Positions 43,221 through 53,266 of a stretch of DNA of 64,000 nt are shown here, in pieces. The stretch is from Pseudomonas entomophila. Its GTDB lineage: Bacteria > Pseudomonadota > Gammaproteobacteria > Pseudomonadales > Pseudomonadaceae. The stretch covers positions 210,564 to 274,563 of the forward strand of contig NZ_JARPQB010000004.1 of NCBI RefSeq assembly GCF_029478665.1, given 5' to 3'. A model generated the notes under the pieces. The model was not told where the DNA came from. It saw only the letters and a program-made list of their open reading frames with translations, and made no database searches. The translations under genes were made by a program, and so were the position numbers. The first letter of the stretch is position 1. Every line of letters begins with the position of its first letter.

Positions 43221-44348
43221 TCAGTCCCGACGGTAGGGCAACATCTCCCGCGCCTCCTCGGCATAAGCACGCACCCCGACCCGCTCCTGCCCAAGAAAAT
43301 CCTCCACCGCCCGCCGCAACCCTGGGTGACGCAGGTAATGCCACGAGCGCGTGATCACCGGCTCGAACCCGCGAATCAGCTTATGCTCACCCTGCGCCCC
43401 CGCATCGAAGCGCTGCAGCCCTTCGGCGATGGCGAAATCCATGCCCTGGTAGAAGCAGGTTTCGAAATGCAGCCGGTCGAACTCGTCCAGGCAGCCCCAG
43501 TAGCGTCCGTACAGGCTGTCGCCGCCTAGCAGGCTCAAGGCCATGGCCACGTCCCGCCCGTTCTGCCGAGCGATCACCACACGGATCGTCTCGGGCATGC
43601 GTTCGGCGACCAGGCTGAAGAACGCCCGCGTCAGATAAGGCGTGCGCCGGCGCACGGCATAGGTGTTGGCATAGCAGAGGTAGACGAAATCCCACTGCGC
43701 CTCACTCAGCTCATCGCCCTTGTACCAGGCGAATTCGATCCCCTGCCCCGCCACCTGCTCGCGCTCCTTGCGCATCTGCTTGCGCTTGCGCGAACTGAGG
43801 GTGTCGAGAAAGTCCTGGAAATCCCGGTAGCCACGGTTGCGCCAGTGAAACTGGCAGCCCAGGAGCTCCATCCAGCCCGGCAGGCTGGCGATGCTGTCGT
43901 CCAGGGCCGCGTCCGTGAAGTTGATGTGCGCGCCCGACAACCCGCCCTTCTCCAGGTATTCCGGGATCGCCTGCAGCAACAGCAGGCCATCGGCAGGGTC
44001 GCCAGCCAGCAACCGCGGCCCGCTCACCGGGCTGAACGGCACGGCGCCCAGCAGCTTGGGGTAGTAGGCGATGCCCGCGCGTTCACAGGCATCGGCCCAG
44101 CCATGGTCGAACACGTATTCACCGAACGAGTGCCACTTGCGATAGGCCGGCAGCAGCGCACGTACCTCGCCATCGCGTTCCAGCACCAGGTGCTCGGCGG
44201 CCCAACCGGTATCGCGCACCACGCTGCCACTGTCCTCCATGGCCGTGAGGAAGGCATGGCGCAGGAACGGCTGGCCGTCCGGCACCAGCGCATCCCAGGT
44301 GGTCGCCGGCAGGTCGCGCAGGTGGGCAAGGCTGTGGAGGCTGGTCAC
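43221..44348 (-). CDS. DUF482/FemAB-like GNAT acyltransferase
   Basis: A protein of about 375 residues of the DUF482 (FemAB-like, 'peptidogalycan biosynthesis') family: 'YVFDHGWADACERAGIAYYPKLLGAVPFSPVSGPRLL' region near 80-115, 'SSRKRKQMRKERE', and 'ETCFYQGMDFAIAEGLQRFDAGAQGEHKLIRGFEP' near 310. The fold is two GNAT domains; substrate unknown. The GTG at 44348 fits the family's length best, but no strong ribosome binding site is seen; an in-frame TTG at 44405 would add 19 hydrophobic residues. Confidence 0.8.
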   Translation of the reverse strand: MTSLHSLAHLRDLPATTWDALVPDGQPFLRHAFLTAMEDSGSVVRDTGWAAEHLVLERDGEVRALLPAYRKWHSFGEYVFDHGWADACERAGIAYYPKLLGAVPFSPVSGPRLLAGDPADGLLLLQAIPEYLEKGGLSGAHINFTDAALDDSIASLPGWMELLGCQFHWRNRGYRDFQDFLDTLSSRKRKQMRKEREQVAGQGIEFAWYKGDELSEAQWDFVYLCYANTYAVRRRTPYLTRAFFSLVAERMPETIRVVIARQNGRDVAMALSLLGGDSLYGRYWGCLDEFDRLHFETCFYQGMDFAIAEGLQRFDAGAQGEHKLIRGFEPVITRSWHYLRHPGLRRAVEDFLGQERVGVRAYAEEAREMLPYRRD

Positions 44349-44587
44349 ATCGGCAACTCGCAGGACAAAGAACGCCAGTATTGCCAAACCGACCGTGACA
44401 CTCAAATGACGGCCCGTTTACTTCACAACAGTGCCACTGTTTAGACATTATTCTGTCATTCCCCCCCGCAATACTTGCGCCTGTTTTCCGGAACCCCAGA
44501 ACCTGTCTATTCAGGCCTTTTCCGAAGACATGCCAACTTGGGGGCGGGCGCTTGAGCCTCCCCACTTTTTCCAACAGGGAGAACCTT

Positions 44588-45832
44588 ATGCGTCTTGTTT
44601 CTACACTTACCGGAGTGAGCCTCACCGGCATGATGCTGGCTCTGAGTACTCCGGCCAGTGCTGCTGTCGACGCCAAGCTGCTCGAAATGCTCCGCGCCAA
44701 TGGCTCGATCAACCAGGCGCAGTACAACGAACTGCAAGGCGACCTGGCAAAGGAAACCAAGGAAAAGGCCGACCAGAAAGCCCAGTCCGAGCGCCTGAGC
44801 TCCTTCGAACAGAAAGTGGCATGGGCCGCCAAGACCCAGATCAAGGGTGACGTGCGCCTGCGTTACGAAGACGTCAACGTCGACAACCCCATCGCCCGCA
44901 GCGGCAACCAGGACCGCGAGCGCGTCCGCGCCCGTGTCGGCTTCTACAGCGAGATCAACCCGCAGGTCGACGCCGGCGTGCGCGTGGCCACCGGCAGCAG
45001 CGCCGATGCCCGCTCCACCAACCAGAGCCTGGACAACTACTTCGAGAAGAAATCGCTGTGGGTCGACCTGGCCTACCTCGACTGGCACCCGACCGCCATC
45101 CCCAACCTGCACCTGATTGGCGGCAAGATGAACCAGCCCTGGGTGAGCATGGGCGACATCATCTGGGACAGCGACATCAACCCCGAAGGCGTGGCGGTCA
45201 CCTACAAGACCAACCTGGGCGGCGCCGAGCTGTTCGGTAGCGCCGGCCACTACAACCTGAAGGACAACGTCGACGGCGACGGCGTGCAGTTCAAGCACGA
45301 CGCACAGCTGTACCACGGCCAGCTGGGTGCCAAGTTCAACGCGGCCGACACCGTCAAGCTCACCGTGGGCGGCAGCATCTACGGCTACGACAATGACAAG
45401 GAGTCGGCGGCGCTGCGCTCGCTGGGCAACACCACCAACGAGTTCAACCTGGTGGAAGGCTTCGGTCAGCTGGACTTCACCGGGTTCGCCATCCCACTGT
45501 CGGCCTACGGCCAGTTCGTCAAGAACACCGAGAGCACCGACGGCAAGGACAAGGCCTGGCTGGCCGGCCTGAAGACCAAGCTGGGCGCCTGGAGCCTGGA
45601 CTACAACTACCGCGACGTGCAGCGTAACGCCGTGGTCAGCCTGTTCACCGACTCCGACTTCGGCAACGGCTTCACCGGTTCCCGTGGCCACAAGTTCAAG
45701 GTGGGTTACGAGATCGACAAGAACTTCACCGTGGGTGGCGCCTACCTGATGGCCAAGACCGACTATTCCAACCTGCCGAACAGCGATGCCGACGTCGACA
45801 CGCTGCAGGTGGACCTGGAAGCCAAGTTCTAA
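44588..45832 (+). CDS. Putative outer-membrane porin
   Basis: A 414-residue porin with a signal peptide ('MRLVSTLTGVSLTGMMLALSTPASA'), a short coiled-coil segment rich in Lys/Glu/Gln (about 45-80) before the barrel, then a strand-rich region with typical 'GDVRLRYEDV' first strand and a terminal 'QVDLEAKF'. This is the 'putative porin' (Porin_5-like) family; the N-terminal coiled coil may trimerise or bind peptidoglycan. GGGAGAA precedes the ATG and a strong terminator follows. Solute unknown. Confidence 0.88.
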   Translation: MRLVSTLTGVSLTGMMLALSTPASAAVDAKLLEMLRANGSINQAQYNELQGDLAKETKEKADQKAQSERLSSFEQKVAWAAKTQIKGDVRLRYEDVNVDNPIARSGNQDRERVRARVGFYSEINPQVDAGVRVATGSSADARSTNQSLDNYFEKKSLWVDLAYLDWHPTAIPNLHLIGGKMNQPWVSMGDIIWDSDINPEGVAVTYKTNLGGAELFGSAGHYNLKDNVDGDGVQFKHDAQLYHGQLGAKFNAADTVKLTVGGSIYGYDNDKESAALRSLGNTTNEFNLVEGFGQLDFTGFAIPLSAYGQFVKNTESTDGKDKAWLAGLKTKLGAWSLDYNYRDVQRNAVVSLFTDSDFGNGFTGSRGHKFKVGYEIDKNFTVGGAYLMAKTDYSNLPNSDADVDTLQVDLEAKF

Positions 45833-45856
45833 GCAGTCGCTCCCCTGCGTTGCTCA

Positions 45857-45899
45857 GGCGGGAAATGCCGACCCCATCCGGCATTTCCCGCCTTTTTTT
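45857..45899 (+). terminator. Rho-independent terminator of the porin gene
   Basis: GGCGGGAAATGCCG and its complement form a perfect 14-bp stem with an 8-nt loop followed by T7, 24 bp after the stop. Confidence 0.95.
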
Positions 45900-45923
45900 G
45901 CCTGCCGGAAATGCGTCGGCCCC

Positions 45924-45988
45924 TTCGCCAGCAAGGCTGGCTCCTACAAGGATCGCGTCCACCTGTAGGAGCCAGCCTTGCTGGCGAA
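45924..45988. repeat. REP pair (inverted)
   Basis: TTCGCCAGCAAGGCTGGCTC and its complement between the convergent porin and KAS III genes. Confidence 0.9.
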
Positions 45989-46013
45989 GAGGCCGTTACA
46001 GACGCTACAAGCC

Positions 46014-47135
46014 TCAGCGCTTGCGCAGCACCACGCTACCGATCGAATACCCCGCGCCAAACGAGCTCAACACACCCAGCGAGCCCGTCGCCAGGTCATC
46101 CTGGTACAGGTGGAAGGCAATCACCGACCCCGCCGAACTGGTGTTGGCATAACGGTCGAGAATCACCGGTGCATCTTCTTCGGCCACTTCACGCCCCAGC
46201 AGCTTCTTGACGATCAGGTGGTTCATGCTCAGGTTCGCCTGGTGCAGCCAGAAGCGCTTGACGTCCGAAGGCTGCAAGTCATTTTCGGCCAGGTGCTGGC
46301 CGATCAGCTCGGCGACCATCGGGCAGACTTCCTTGAACACCTTGCGGCCTTCCTGCACGAACAGTTTGTCCTGCGCGCCGATGCCCTCTTCCGCCGCGCG
46401 GTTGAGGAAGCCGAAGTTGTTGCGGATGTTGTTGGAGAAGGCGGTCAGCAGCTTGGTGCTGACGATGTCGAACTGGTGCTTCGAAGTGGCCAGGTCGGCA
46501 CGCTCGACCAGCACGGCGGTGGCGGCGTCACCGAAGATGAAGTGGCTGTCGCGGTCACGGAAGTTCAGGTGGCCGGTGCAGATCTCCGGGTTGACCACCA
46601 GCACCGCGCGAGCCTGACCCAGTTGCACGCTGTTGGCGGCGGTCTGGATGCCGAAGGTGGCCGAGGAGCAGGCCACGTTCATGTCGAAGGCGAAGCCCTG
46701 GATACCCAGCGCCTGCTGCACTTCGATGGCGATGGCCGGGTACGGGCGCTGCAGGTTGGAGCAGGCGACGATCACCCCGTCGACATCGGCGGCGCTGCGC
46801 CCGGCACGTTCCAGCGCCTGGCGGGCGGCGGCCACGCCCATTCCGCAGAGGATCGACTGCTCGTCGTTGCTGCGCTCCGGCAGGCGCGGCTTCATGCGCT
46901 GCGGGTCGAGGATGCCGGCCTTGTCCATGACGAAGCGGCTCTTGATGCCCGAGGCCTTTTCGATGAAGGCCGCGTCGGACAGCGGCGCCGCCTCGACCTC
47001 GCCACGCTCGATGGCGGCGGCGTTTTCAGTATTGAACTGCTGCGCCCAGGTGTTGAAGGAGGCCACCAGTTCTTCGTTGGAAATGCTCTGGGCCGGGGTG
47101 TACAGGCCGGTGCCGCTGATCACGACGTTGTGCAC
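46014..47135 (-). CDS. Beta-ketoacyl-ACP synthase III family protein (FabH2-type)
   Basis: A 373-residue thiolase-fold condensing enzyme. Catalytic triad visible: C156 in 'NVACSSATFG', His in 'FWLHQANLSMN', Asn in 'YANTSSAGS'. It is longer than classical FabH (about 320) and belongs to the Pseudomonas FabH2-like group; that group is linked to fatty-acid or quinolone-type acyl chain initiation, but which substrate applies here cannot be seen. The GTG at 47135 has AGAGG upstream and gives the family start 'HNVVISGTGLYTP'; a longer frame adds about 29 non-conserved residues. Confidence 0.88.
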   Translation of the reverse strand: MHNVVISGTGLYTPAQSISNEELVASFNTWAQQFNTENAAAIERGEVEAAPLSDAAFIEKASGIKSRFVMDKAGILDPQRMKPRLPERSNDEQSILCGMGVAAARQALERAGRSAADVDGVIVACSNLQRPYPAIAIEVQQALGIQGFAFDMNVACSSATFGIQTAANSVQLGQARAVLVVNPEICTGHLNFRDRDSHFIFGDAATAVLVERADLATSKHQFDIVSTKLLTAFSNNIRNNFGFLNRAAEEGIGAQDKLFVQEGRKVFKEVCPMVAELIGQHLAENDLQPSDVKRFWLHQANLSMNHLIVKKLLGREVAEEDAPVILDRYANTSSAGSVIAFHLYQDDLATGSLGVLSSFGAGYSIGSVVLRKR

Positions 47136-47257
47136 GGTCGTTCCTCTGGTCTGGGGCCGGCGCCGGACGGGCGCAGGCCAAAAATTGGGGTTCGATACTG
47201 GCACCTTGGTACCAGTTTGCAATCGTAATAATCCGTATTGGCGAGGGCTTTGCCCTC

Positions 47258-47340
47258 GATCGCGGATAAACCTGCTCCTACAGGGACATCACCGTTTTCA
47301 GAACCAGCGATAAACCTGTAGGAGCGGGCTTGCCCGCGAA
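47258..47340. repeat. REP elements, one degenerate
   Basis: A degenerate copy (TCGCGGATAAACCTGCTCCT) and a full copy (CCTGTAGGAGCGGGCTTGCC) face each other between hrpA and the KAS III gene. Confidence 0.8.
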
Positions 47341-47391
47341 TGGGCCGCAATGCGGCGCAAATTCCTGCAAGTGTGCCACAAATCAGCGAGG

Positions 47392-50300
47392 TTAGGCTTC
47401 CACCAGACTCCACTGCTTGCTCAGGCGTTTGTCGGAAACCGGCACCTTGGTGCCCAGCTGCTGACCGAACAACGACACCCGGTACTCCTCCAGCAACCAA
47501 CGGTACAAGGTCAGTTGCTCGTCACGCTTGCCCTCCTGGGCATGCTTGTCGGCCCGGGCCTTGTACTGCGCCCAGCAATTGGCCAGTTCGCCACTCCATA
47601 CCCGGTCCTTCTGCACCTGCGAGCCCAGCTTCTCCAGGCGCAGTTCCACCGCCTTGAGGTAGCGCGGCAGCTCCTTGAACCAGGCGCCCGGCGTCTCGCG
47701 CACGAAGCCTGGATACACCAGGTTGGCCAGTTGTTGCTTGATATCGTTGAGGGCCACCGCCTGGGTCAGGTCGATCTTGCCCTTGAAGCGCTTCTGCAAA
47801 CCATGCCACAGCTTCAGCACCTCCAGCGTCTGGCGTGCCAGGCGCTCGGCGTGCTCGGCCCAACTGCCACGCTTGCGCTCGGCCAGCGAAGCAAGGCCGG
47901 CGCCGTCACGCGGCAGTGGGTCTTCACCTTCGAGCACACAGCTGTCCAGGCTGGCCAGCAGGATGTCTTCCACCAACGCCTCGACCCGGCCCAGCTCGCG
48001 GTACAGCAAGCCCAGCTCGGTCAGCCCGGGCAGCTTGCCACGCAGGAACTTGGCCGGCTCCGCCAGTTGCTGCAGCAACAGGCGCTGCAAGGCGCGACGG
48101 TGCTGGAATTCAGCTTCGGCCTGAGTCGAGAAGCGCCCTTCGCGAACGGTGCCGTTGTCCTCGACCAGCGCCGGGTACACAGTCATCGACAACCCGGCGA
48201 TCTTCTGCTGGGCAGTCTGCGCCACCTGCGAAAACGCCTTGGCCTGTACCGGCTGCTCGGCCTTCTCGTTGCGCGGCAAGGCCAGTGCGGCCTGGCTGGC
48301 GGCGGCGAAGCGCGCGGTCAGCTCGACGAGGTCGCGGCCTTCACCCAGGAACTTGCCCTGGGCATCGACCACCTCGATGTTCATGCGCAGGTGCCCCTCG
48401 ACCAGGCTGGCGGCTTCAGCCCAGGCCTCGTCGGACACCCGCGCGCCGGTCATGCGCAGCAGCTCGTGGCCCAGCGCCTGGGGCAACGCGCCCTGGCCGA
48501 AGGCCAGCCGCGACAAGGCTGCCTTGACGAAGTCGGGCACCGGCACGAAGTTCTTGCGCAGGGCCTTGGGCAAGTTGCGCACCAGGGCGACGCACTTGGC
48601 TTCCAGCAAGCCCGGGACCAGCCACTCCAGGCGCTCGCCCGGCAGGTTCGGCAGCAGCGGCGCCGGCACCCGCACGGTGACGCCGTCACGGGGGTGATTC
48701 GGTTCGAAGTGGTAGCTCAGCGACAGGCGCAGCTCACCCACCTGCAGGTGGTCCGGGTACTGCGCGGCGGTGACTTCGCTGGCCTCACGGGCCAGCACGT
48801 CTTCCTCGCGCATGATCAGCAGGCTCGGGTCCTTCTGGCTGGTCATCCGATACCAGGCGTCGAAGGTCGCGGTCTGGTGGATTTCTTCCGGCAGGCGCGC
48901 CTCGTAGTAGGCGTACAGCGTCTCTTCGTCGGCGAGGATGTCCCGACGGCGGGCCTTGGCCTCCAGTTCGTCCAACTGCTCGAGTAGGCGCTTGTTGGCC
49001 GCCAGGCACTTGGCCCGCGACTGGATCTCGCCGCCGACCAGGCCTTCGCGGATGAACAGCTCGCGCGAAGTGGCCGGGTCGATCGGGCCGAAGTGCACGG
49101 GCCTGCGGCCGACAATGATCAACCCATACAGGGTGATCTGCTCGTAGGCCACCACCTGGCCGCGCTTCTTCTCCCAATGCGGTTCGAAGTGGTTCTTCTT
49201 GATCAGGTGGGTGGCCAGCGGCTCGATCCAGTCCGGCTCGATCTTGGCCACCATGCGCGCATACAGCTTGGTGGTTTCCACCAACTCCGCGGTCATTACC
49301 CACTGAGGGCGCTTGCGACCGATGCCGGATGACGGGTGAATCCAGAAGCGGCGCTGGCGCGCGCCCTGGTAGTCGCCCTCTTCGGCCTTGTGGCCGATCT
49401 GGCTGAGCAGGCCGCTGAGGATGGCCTTGTGCATGCGCGGGTAGTCGCACGGTTCCTTGTTCACCGCCAACTGCAGGTCACGGCAGATCAGCGCCAATTG
49501 ACGATGGGCATCGCGCCACTCGCGCAGGCGCAAATAATTCAGGAAGTTCTTCCGGCACCAGTTGCGCAGCGGGCTGGCGGTCAGCGCCTGGCGCTGCTCC
49601 TCGAAGCCGCGCCACAGGTTGACCAGCGCGGCGAAGTCGGAATCGACGTCCTTCCACTGCGCATGGGCCTGGTCGGCGGCCTGCTGGCGCTCCGGTGGGC
49701 GCTCGCGCGGGTCCTGCACCGACAGGGCGCTGGCGACGATCAGCACTTCCTGCAGGCTGCCCTGGCGCGCGCCTTCGAGCAGCATGCGGCCCATCCGTGG
49801 GTCGATCGGCAGGCGCGCCAGTTGGCGCCCCAGCGGCGTGAGCTGGTTCTCGCGGTTGACCGCCGACAGCTCCTGCAGCAGGTTGAAACCGTCGCTGATG
49901 GCCTTGCCATCCGGCGGCTCGATGAACGGGAAGGCATCGATGGCGCCCAGGCGCAGGTGCAGCATCTGCAGGATCACCGCGGCCAGGTTGGTGCGCAGGA
50001 TCTCCGGGTCGGTGAACGCCGGCCGGCCATTGAAATCATCCTCGCTGTACAAGCGGATGCAGATACCTGGCTCGACCCGGCCGCAACGCCCCTTACGCTG
50101 GTTGGCGCTGGCCTGGGACACCGCCTCGATCGGCAGGCGCTGGACCTTGGCGCGATAGCTGTAGCGGCTGATGCGCGCCGTGCCGCTGTCGATCACGTAG
50201 CGGATGCCCGGCACGGTCAGCGAAGTCTCGGCGACGTTGGTCGCCAGCACCACGCGTCGGCCGCTGTGCGATTGGAAGATCTTCTGCTGCTCGGCCGGGG

Positions 50301-51297
50301 TCAGGCGCGCATACAGCGGCAGGATTTCGGTGTGGCGCAGCTGGGCCTTGCGCAGGATCTCGGCGGCATCGCGGATCTCGCGCTCACCCGGCAGGAACAC
50401 CAGTACGTCACCCGGGCCCTTGCCCTGGCTGCGCTCGTGATGGGCAATCTCGTCGAGGGTGGCGAGGATCGCCTGGTCGACGGTGAGGTCGTCCTCGACC
50501 TGGTTGCCCTCCTCGTCCTGTTCGCTGGTCAGCGGGCGGTACCAGGTGTCTACCGGGTAGGTACGCCCCGACACTTCGATGATCGGCGCGCCGTCGAAGT
50601 GCTGGGAGAACCGCTCCAGGTCGATGGTCGCCGAGGTGATGATCAGCTTCAGGTCCGGCCGGCGGTGCAGCAGGGTCTTGAGGTAGCCGAGCAGGAAGTC
50701 GATGTTCAGGCTGCGCTCGTGGGCCTCGTCGACGATGATCGTGTCGTAGCGCTCGAGGAAGCGGTCGTGCTGGGTCTCGGCCAGCAGGATGCCATCGGTC
50801 ATCAGCTTGACCAGGGTGTTCGAATCGCTCTGGTCCTCGAAGCGCACCTGGTAGCCGACCAGCGCCCCCAGCGGCGTGCCGAGCTCTTCCGCAACCCGCG
50901 CCGCCACGCTGCGCGCCGCGATGCGCCGGGGCTGGGTGTGGGCGATCAAACCATGGCTGCCACGGCCCAGTTCCAGGCAGATCTTCGGTAGCTGGGTGGT
51001 CTTGCCCGAGCCGGTCTCGCCGGCGATCACCAGCACCTGATGCTCGGCCAGGGCCTTCTTGATTTCGTCGCGCTTGGCGGCGATGGGCAGGCTGTCATCG
51101 TAGCGGATGGTCGGCACGCTCTGCTGGCGCGCGGTGACCTGGGCGCAGGAGGCCTGGACCTTCTCCACCCACTGCGCGAGCTTCGCTTCGTCGGGGCGCT
51201 TGCGCAGCTCATGCAGTTGCCGCCGCAGGCGATGGCGGTCGGCGATCATGGCGTGGTCGAGGTTTTGCAGCAGCTGGTCGATGGCGTGGTCTGTCAT
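47392..51297 (-). CDS. hrpA: ATP-dependent RNA helicase HrpA
   Basis: A 1,301-residue DEAH-box helicase, the usual length of HrpA. Walker A 'GETGSGKTTQLP', motif Ia 'TQPRRIAARS', motif II 'VDEAHERSLNIDFLL', motif III 'TSATID', motif VI 'QRKGRCGRVEPGICIRLY', then HA2, OB-fold and the long DUF3418 C-terminal half. HrpA acts on mRNA processing and rescues stalled ribosomes in E. coli. The ATG at 51297 gives the known N terminus 'MTDHAIDQLL'; 16 further in-frame codons upstream are not supported by a ribosome binding site. Confidence 0.95.
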   Translation of the reverse strand: MTDHAIDQLLQNLDHAMIADRHRLRRQLHELRKRPDEAKLAQWVEKVQASCAQVTARQQSVPTIRYDDSLPIAAKRDEIKKALAEHQVLVIAGETGSGKTTQLPKICLELGRGSHGLIAHTQPRRIAARSVAARVAEELGTPLGALVGYQVRFEDQSDSNTLVKLMTDGILLAETQHDRFLERYDTIIVDEAHERSLNIDFLLGYLKTLLHRRPDLKLIITSATIDLERFSQHFDGAPIIEVSGRTYPVDTWYRPLTSEQDEEGNQVEDDLTVDQAILATLDEIAHHERSQGKGPGDVLVFLPGEREIRDAAEILRKAQLRHTEILPLYARLTPAEQQKIFQSHSGRRVVLATNVAETSLTVPGIRYVIDSGTARISRYSYRAKVQRLPIEAVSQASANQRKGRCGRVEPGICIRLYSEDDFNGRPAFTDPEILRTNLAAVILQMLHLRLGAIDAFPFIEPPDGKAISDGFNLLQELSAVNRENQLTPLGRQLARLPIDPRMGRMLLEGARQGSLQEVLIVASALSVQDPRERPPERQQAADQAHAQWKDVDSDFAALVNLWRGFEEQRQALTASPLRNWCRKNFLNYLRLREWRDAHRQLALICRDLQLAVNKEPCDYPRMHKAILSGLLSQIGHKAEEGDYQGARQRRFWIHPSSGIGRKRPQWVMTAELVETTKLYARMVAKIEPDWIEPLATHLIKKNHFEPHWEKKRGQVVAYEQITLYGLIIVGRRPVHFGPIDPATSRELFIREGLVGGEIQSRAKCLAANKRLLEQLDELEAKARRRDILADEETLYAYYEARLPEEIHQTATFDAWYRMTSQKDPSLLIMREEDVLAREASEVTAAQYPDHLQVGELRLSLSYHFEPNHPRDGVTVRVPAPLLPNLPGERLEWLVPGLLEAKCVALVRNLPKALRKNFVPVPDFVKAALSRLAFGQGALPQALGHELLRMTGARVSDEAWAEAASLVEGHLRMNIEVVDAQGKFLGEGRDLVELTARFAAASQAALALPRNEKAEQPVQAKAFSQVAQTAQQKIAGLSMTVYPALVEDNGTVREGRFSTQAEAEFQHRRALQRLLLQQLAEPAKFLRGKLPGLTELGLLYRELGRVEALVEDILLASLDSCVLEGEDPLPRDGAGLASLAERKRGSWAEHAERLARQTLEVLKLWHGLQKRFKGKIDLTQAVALNDIKQQLANLVYPGFVRETPGAWFKELPRYLKAVELRLEKLGSQVQKDRVWSGELANCWAQYKARADKHAQEGKRDEQLTLYRWLLEEYRVSLFGQQLGTKVPVSDKRLSKQWSLVEA

Positions 51298-51857
51298 GGG
51301 GCTTTTTAGTGATGCAGGTGAGGCCTGCTTTTTCATGATCGGCATTCGTAAGGGGTGGGATTGTCGCAGATTTGCCCGTCATTTGCTGTCTGCACCGGCC
51401 CCTTCGCGGGTAAACCCGCTCCTACAGGGCCCACGCCAAACCTGATTTTCACCGAAGACCCGTCGGAGCCAGCTTTGCTGGCGATGCCCGGCAAAGCCGG
51501 GCCAGGGGCCTGTAGGAGCGGGTTTACCCGCGAAGGGGCCACATCAATGTTTAGCCAACCACGGAATAAACGTCGCCATTCACTGCTTTAATCAACGTTA
51601 CGCACCGTGTGAGTATCCAGAACATGCTCCCCGACCCGATCATCGCCCGCCCGCTGTCCCGCCCTTCGCAAGCGAAGGCCAGGGCCCGTGCCGGCGAGAA
51701 TCCATTGGTCCATATCATCCTCGCCTTCTGGGCCCTGTGGCATTGCCGCCACGCGCGCCCACCGGATACTTCGTTCAAGCACCCCTGACCCAACCCGGCC
51801 ATCAATGGCCGATTGACTCAGCCTGACCGCTCGCCTGCGCGGCGGTCGTGCGTGCCC
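51298..51857. other. 560-bp gap with REP cluster and a doubtful small ORF
   Basis: Divergent region between hrpA and the glutamine-synthetase-like gene. 51395-51540 is REP sequence. The rest should hold both promoters. A 54-codon plus-strand ORF (51624-51788) with a possible membrane segment ('PLVHIILAFWALWHC') has no ribosome binding site and is not called as a gene. Confidence 0.6.
51395..51540. repeat. REP cluster (two full copies and degenerate ones)
   Basis: The first copy (51395-51429) is a full 35-nt REP of the type described for P. putida (CCGGCC at one end, CTCCTACAGGG at the other). A degenerate 'GGAGCCAGCTTTGCTGGCGA' and a short GCCCGGC hairpin lie between it and the inverted copy ending at 51540. 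Confidence 0.9.
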
Positions 51858-53237
51858 ATGAGCGAACCCATCATGCACTTTGCACCTGTAGAGCAAGCCC
51901 GACGATTCCTCGCCGACAACCCCGATATCGACCTGATCGAACTGTTCATCCTCGACGCCAATGGCGTGCCCCGCGGCAAGCTGCTGCACCGCGACGAACT
52001 GCTGGCCGTGTTCGACACCGGCCGCCCGCTGCCCAGCACCATCCTCGGCCTGACCCTCAACGGCGATGACGTGGAAAACTCCGGCCTGGTCTGGGATGTC
52101 GGCGATATCGACTGCCGCGCCTACCCATTGCAAGGCAGCCTGGTGCGCCTGCCCTGGCGCCGCGTGCCGACCGCCGCCGTGCAGGTCAGCATGCACCCCA
52201 GCGAAGGCCTGCCGGCCAGCATCGCCGACCCGCGCCATGTGTTGATCCACACCATCGAAGCACTCAAGGCCGACGGTTATCACCCCGTCATGGCCTGCGA
52301 ACTGGAGTTCTACCTGCTCGACCAGCAACGCGACGCCCAGGGCCGGCCTCAGCCGGCGCTGGACAACGATGGCGGCCGCCCGCGCACCACCCAGGTGTAT
52401 GGCCTGCGCGAACTGGAGCAGATCGAGCCGTTCCTCGCCGACCTCTACGCAGCCTGCAAGGCCCAAGGGATTCCCGCCCGCACCGCCATCTCGGAGTACG
52501 CGCCCGGCCAGGTGGAAATCACCCTGGAGCACGGCGACGCGCTCCAGGCCATGGACCAGGCCGTGCGCTACAAGCGCCTGGTCAAGGGCGTGGCCAACGC
52601 CCACGGCATGCAGGCCTGCTTCATGGCCAAGCCGTTCGCCCAGCTGGCCGGCACCGGCATGCACATGCACCTGAGCCTGGCCGATGCCGCCGGCAACAAC
52701 CTGTTCGCCAGCGAGGACAAGGCCGGCACGCCGCTGCTGCGCCAGGCGGTGGCCGGCATGCTGCGCCACCTGCGCGAATCGCTGCTGCTGTTCTGCCCCA
52801 ACGCCAACTCGTTCCGCCGCTTCCAGGCCAACAGCTATGCGCCGCTGGCGCCGACCTGGGGCGTGGACAACCGCACCGTCAGCCTGCGCGTGCCTGGTGG
52901 CCCGGCCAACAGCCGGCATATCGAGCACCGCATCTGTGGCGCCGACGCCAACCCCTACCTGGCCGCCGCCGCGATCCTCGCCGCCACCCACCAGGGCATC
53001 CGCGAGCAGCTCGACCCCGGCGCGCCGGTCGAGGGCAACGGTTATGCCCAGGCCACCGAACACCTGCCCACCGACTGGCTCACCGCCCTCGACGCCCTGG
53101 AGCGTTCGAGCTGGGCCCGCGAAGCGCTGGGCGAGGCGTTCCTCGGTGTGTACCTGAAGGTCAAGCGCGCCGAGTACCGCCAGTTCATGGCCGAGGTCGG
53201 CGAGCAGGACTGGCGCTGGTACCTGCACCAGGCCTGA
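51858..53237 (+). CDS. Glutamine synthetase-family gamma-glutamylpolyamine synthetase (PuuA/PauA-like)
   Basis: A 459-residue type I glutamine-synthetase-like ligase. Motifs: 'ELEFYLLD' and 'EYAPGQVEITLEH' metal-binding glutamates, 'GTGMHMHLS' ATP/glutamate site, 'RTVSLRVPGGPANSRHIEHRICGADANPYL' near 345. With a PuuB-like oxidase 30 bp downstream it belongs to the gamma-glutamylation route of polyamine breakdown, joining glutamate to putrescine or another polyamine. Pseudomonads carry several paralogues, so the exact amine is open. The start ATG at 51858 has a weak ribosome binding site; 51873 is an alternative. Confidence 0.87.
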   Translation: MSEPIMHFAPVEQARRFLADNPDIDLIELFILDANGVPRGKLLHRDELLAVFDTGRPLPSTILGLTLNGDDVENSGLVWDVGDIDCRAYPLQGSLVRLPWRRVPTAAVQVSMHPSEGLPASIADPRHVLIHTIEALKADGYHPVMACELEFYLLDQQRDAQGRPQPALDNDGGRPRTTQVYGLRELEQIEPFLADLYAACKAQGIPARTAISEYAPGQVEITLEHGDALQAMDQAVRYKRLVKGVANAHGMQACFMAKPFAQLAGTGMHMHLSLADAAGNNLFASEDKAGTPLLRQAVAGMLRHLRESLLLFCPNANSFRRFQANSYAPLAPTWGVDNRTVSLRVPGGPANSRHIEHRICGADANPYLAAAAILAATHQGIREQLDPGAPVEGNGYAQATEHLPTDWLTALDALERSSWAREALGEAFLGVYLKVKRAEYRQFMAEVGEQDWRWYLHQA

Positions 53238-53266
53238 TGCCCACGAGATTACAAGAAGGAACAACC

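Noticed and set aside
51624..51788. 54-codon plus-strand ORF before the glutamine-synthetase-like gene
   Set aside because: It has a possible membrane segment but no ribosome binding site, and no recognised homologue; kept only as a note.
51551..53264. Long minus-strand frame opposite the PuuA-like gene (558 codons)
   Set aside because: Shadow of the glutamine-synthetase-like gene, which has complete catalytic motifs on the plus strand.
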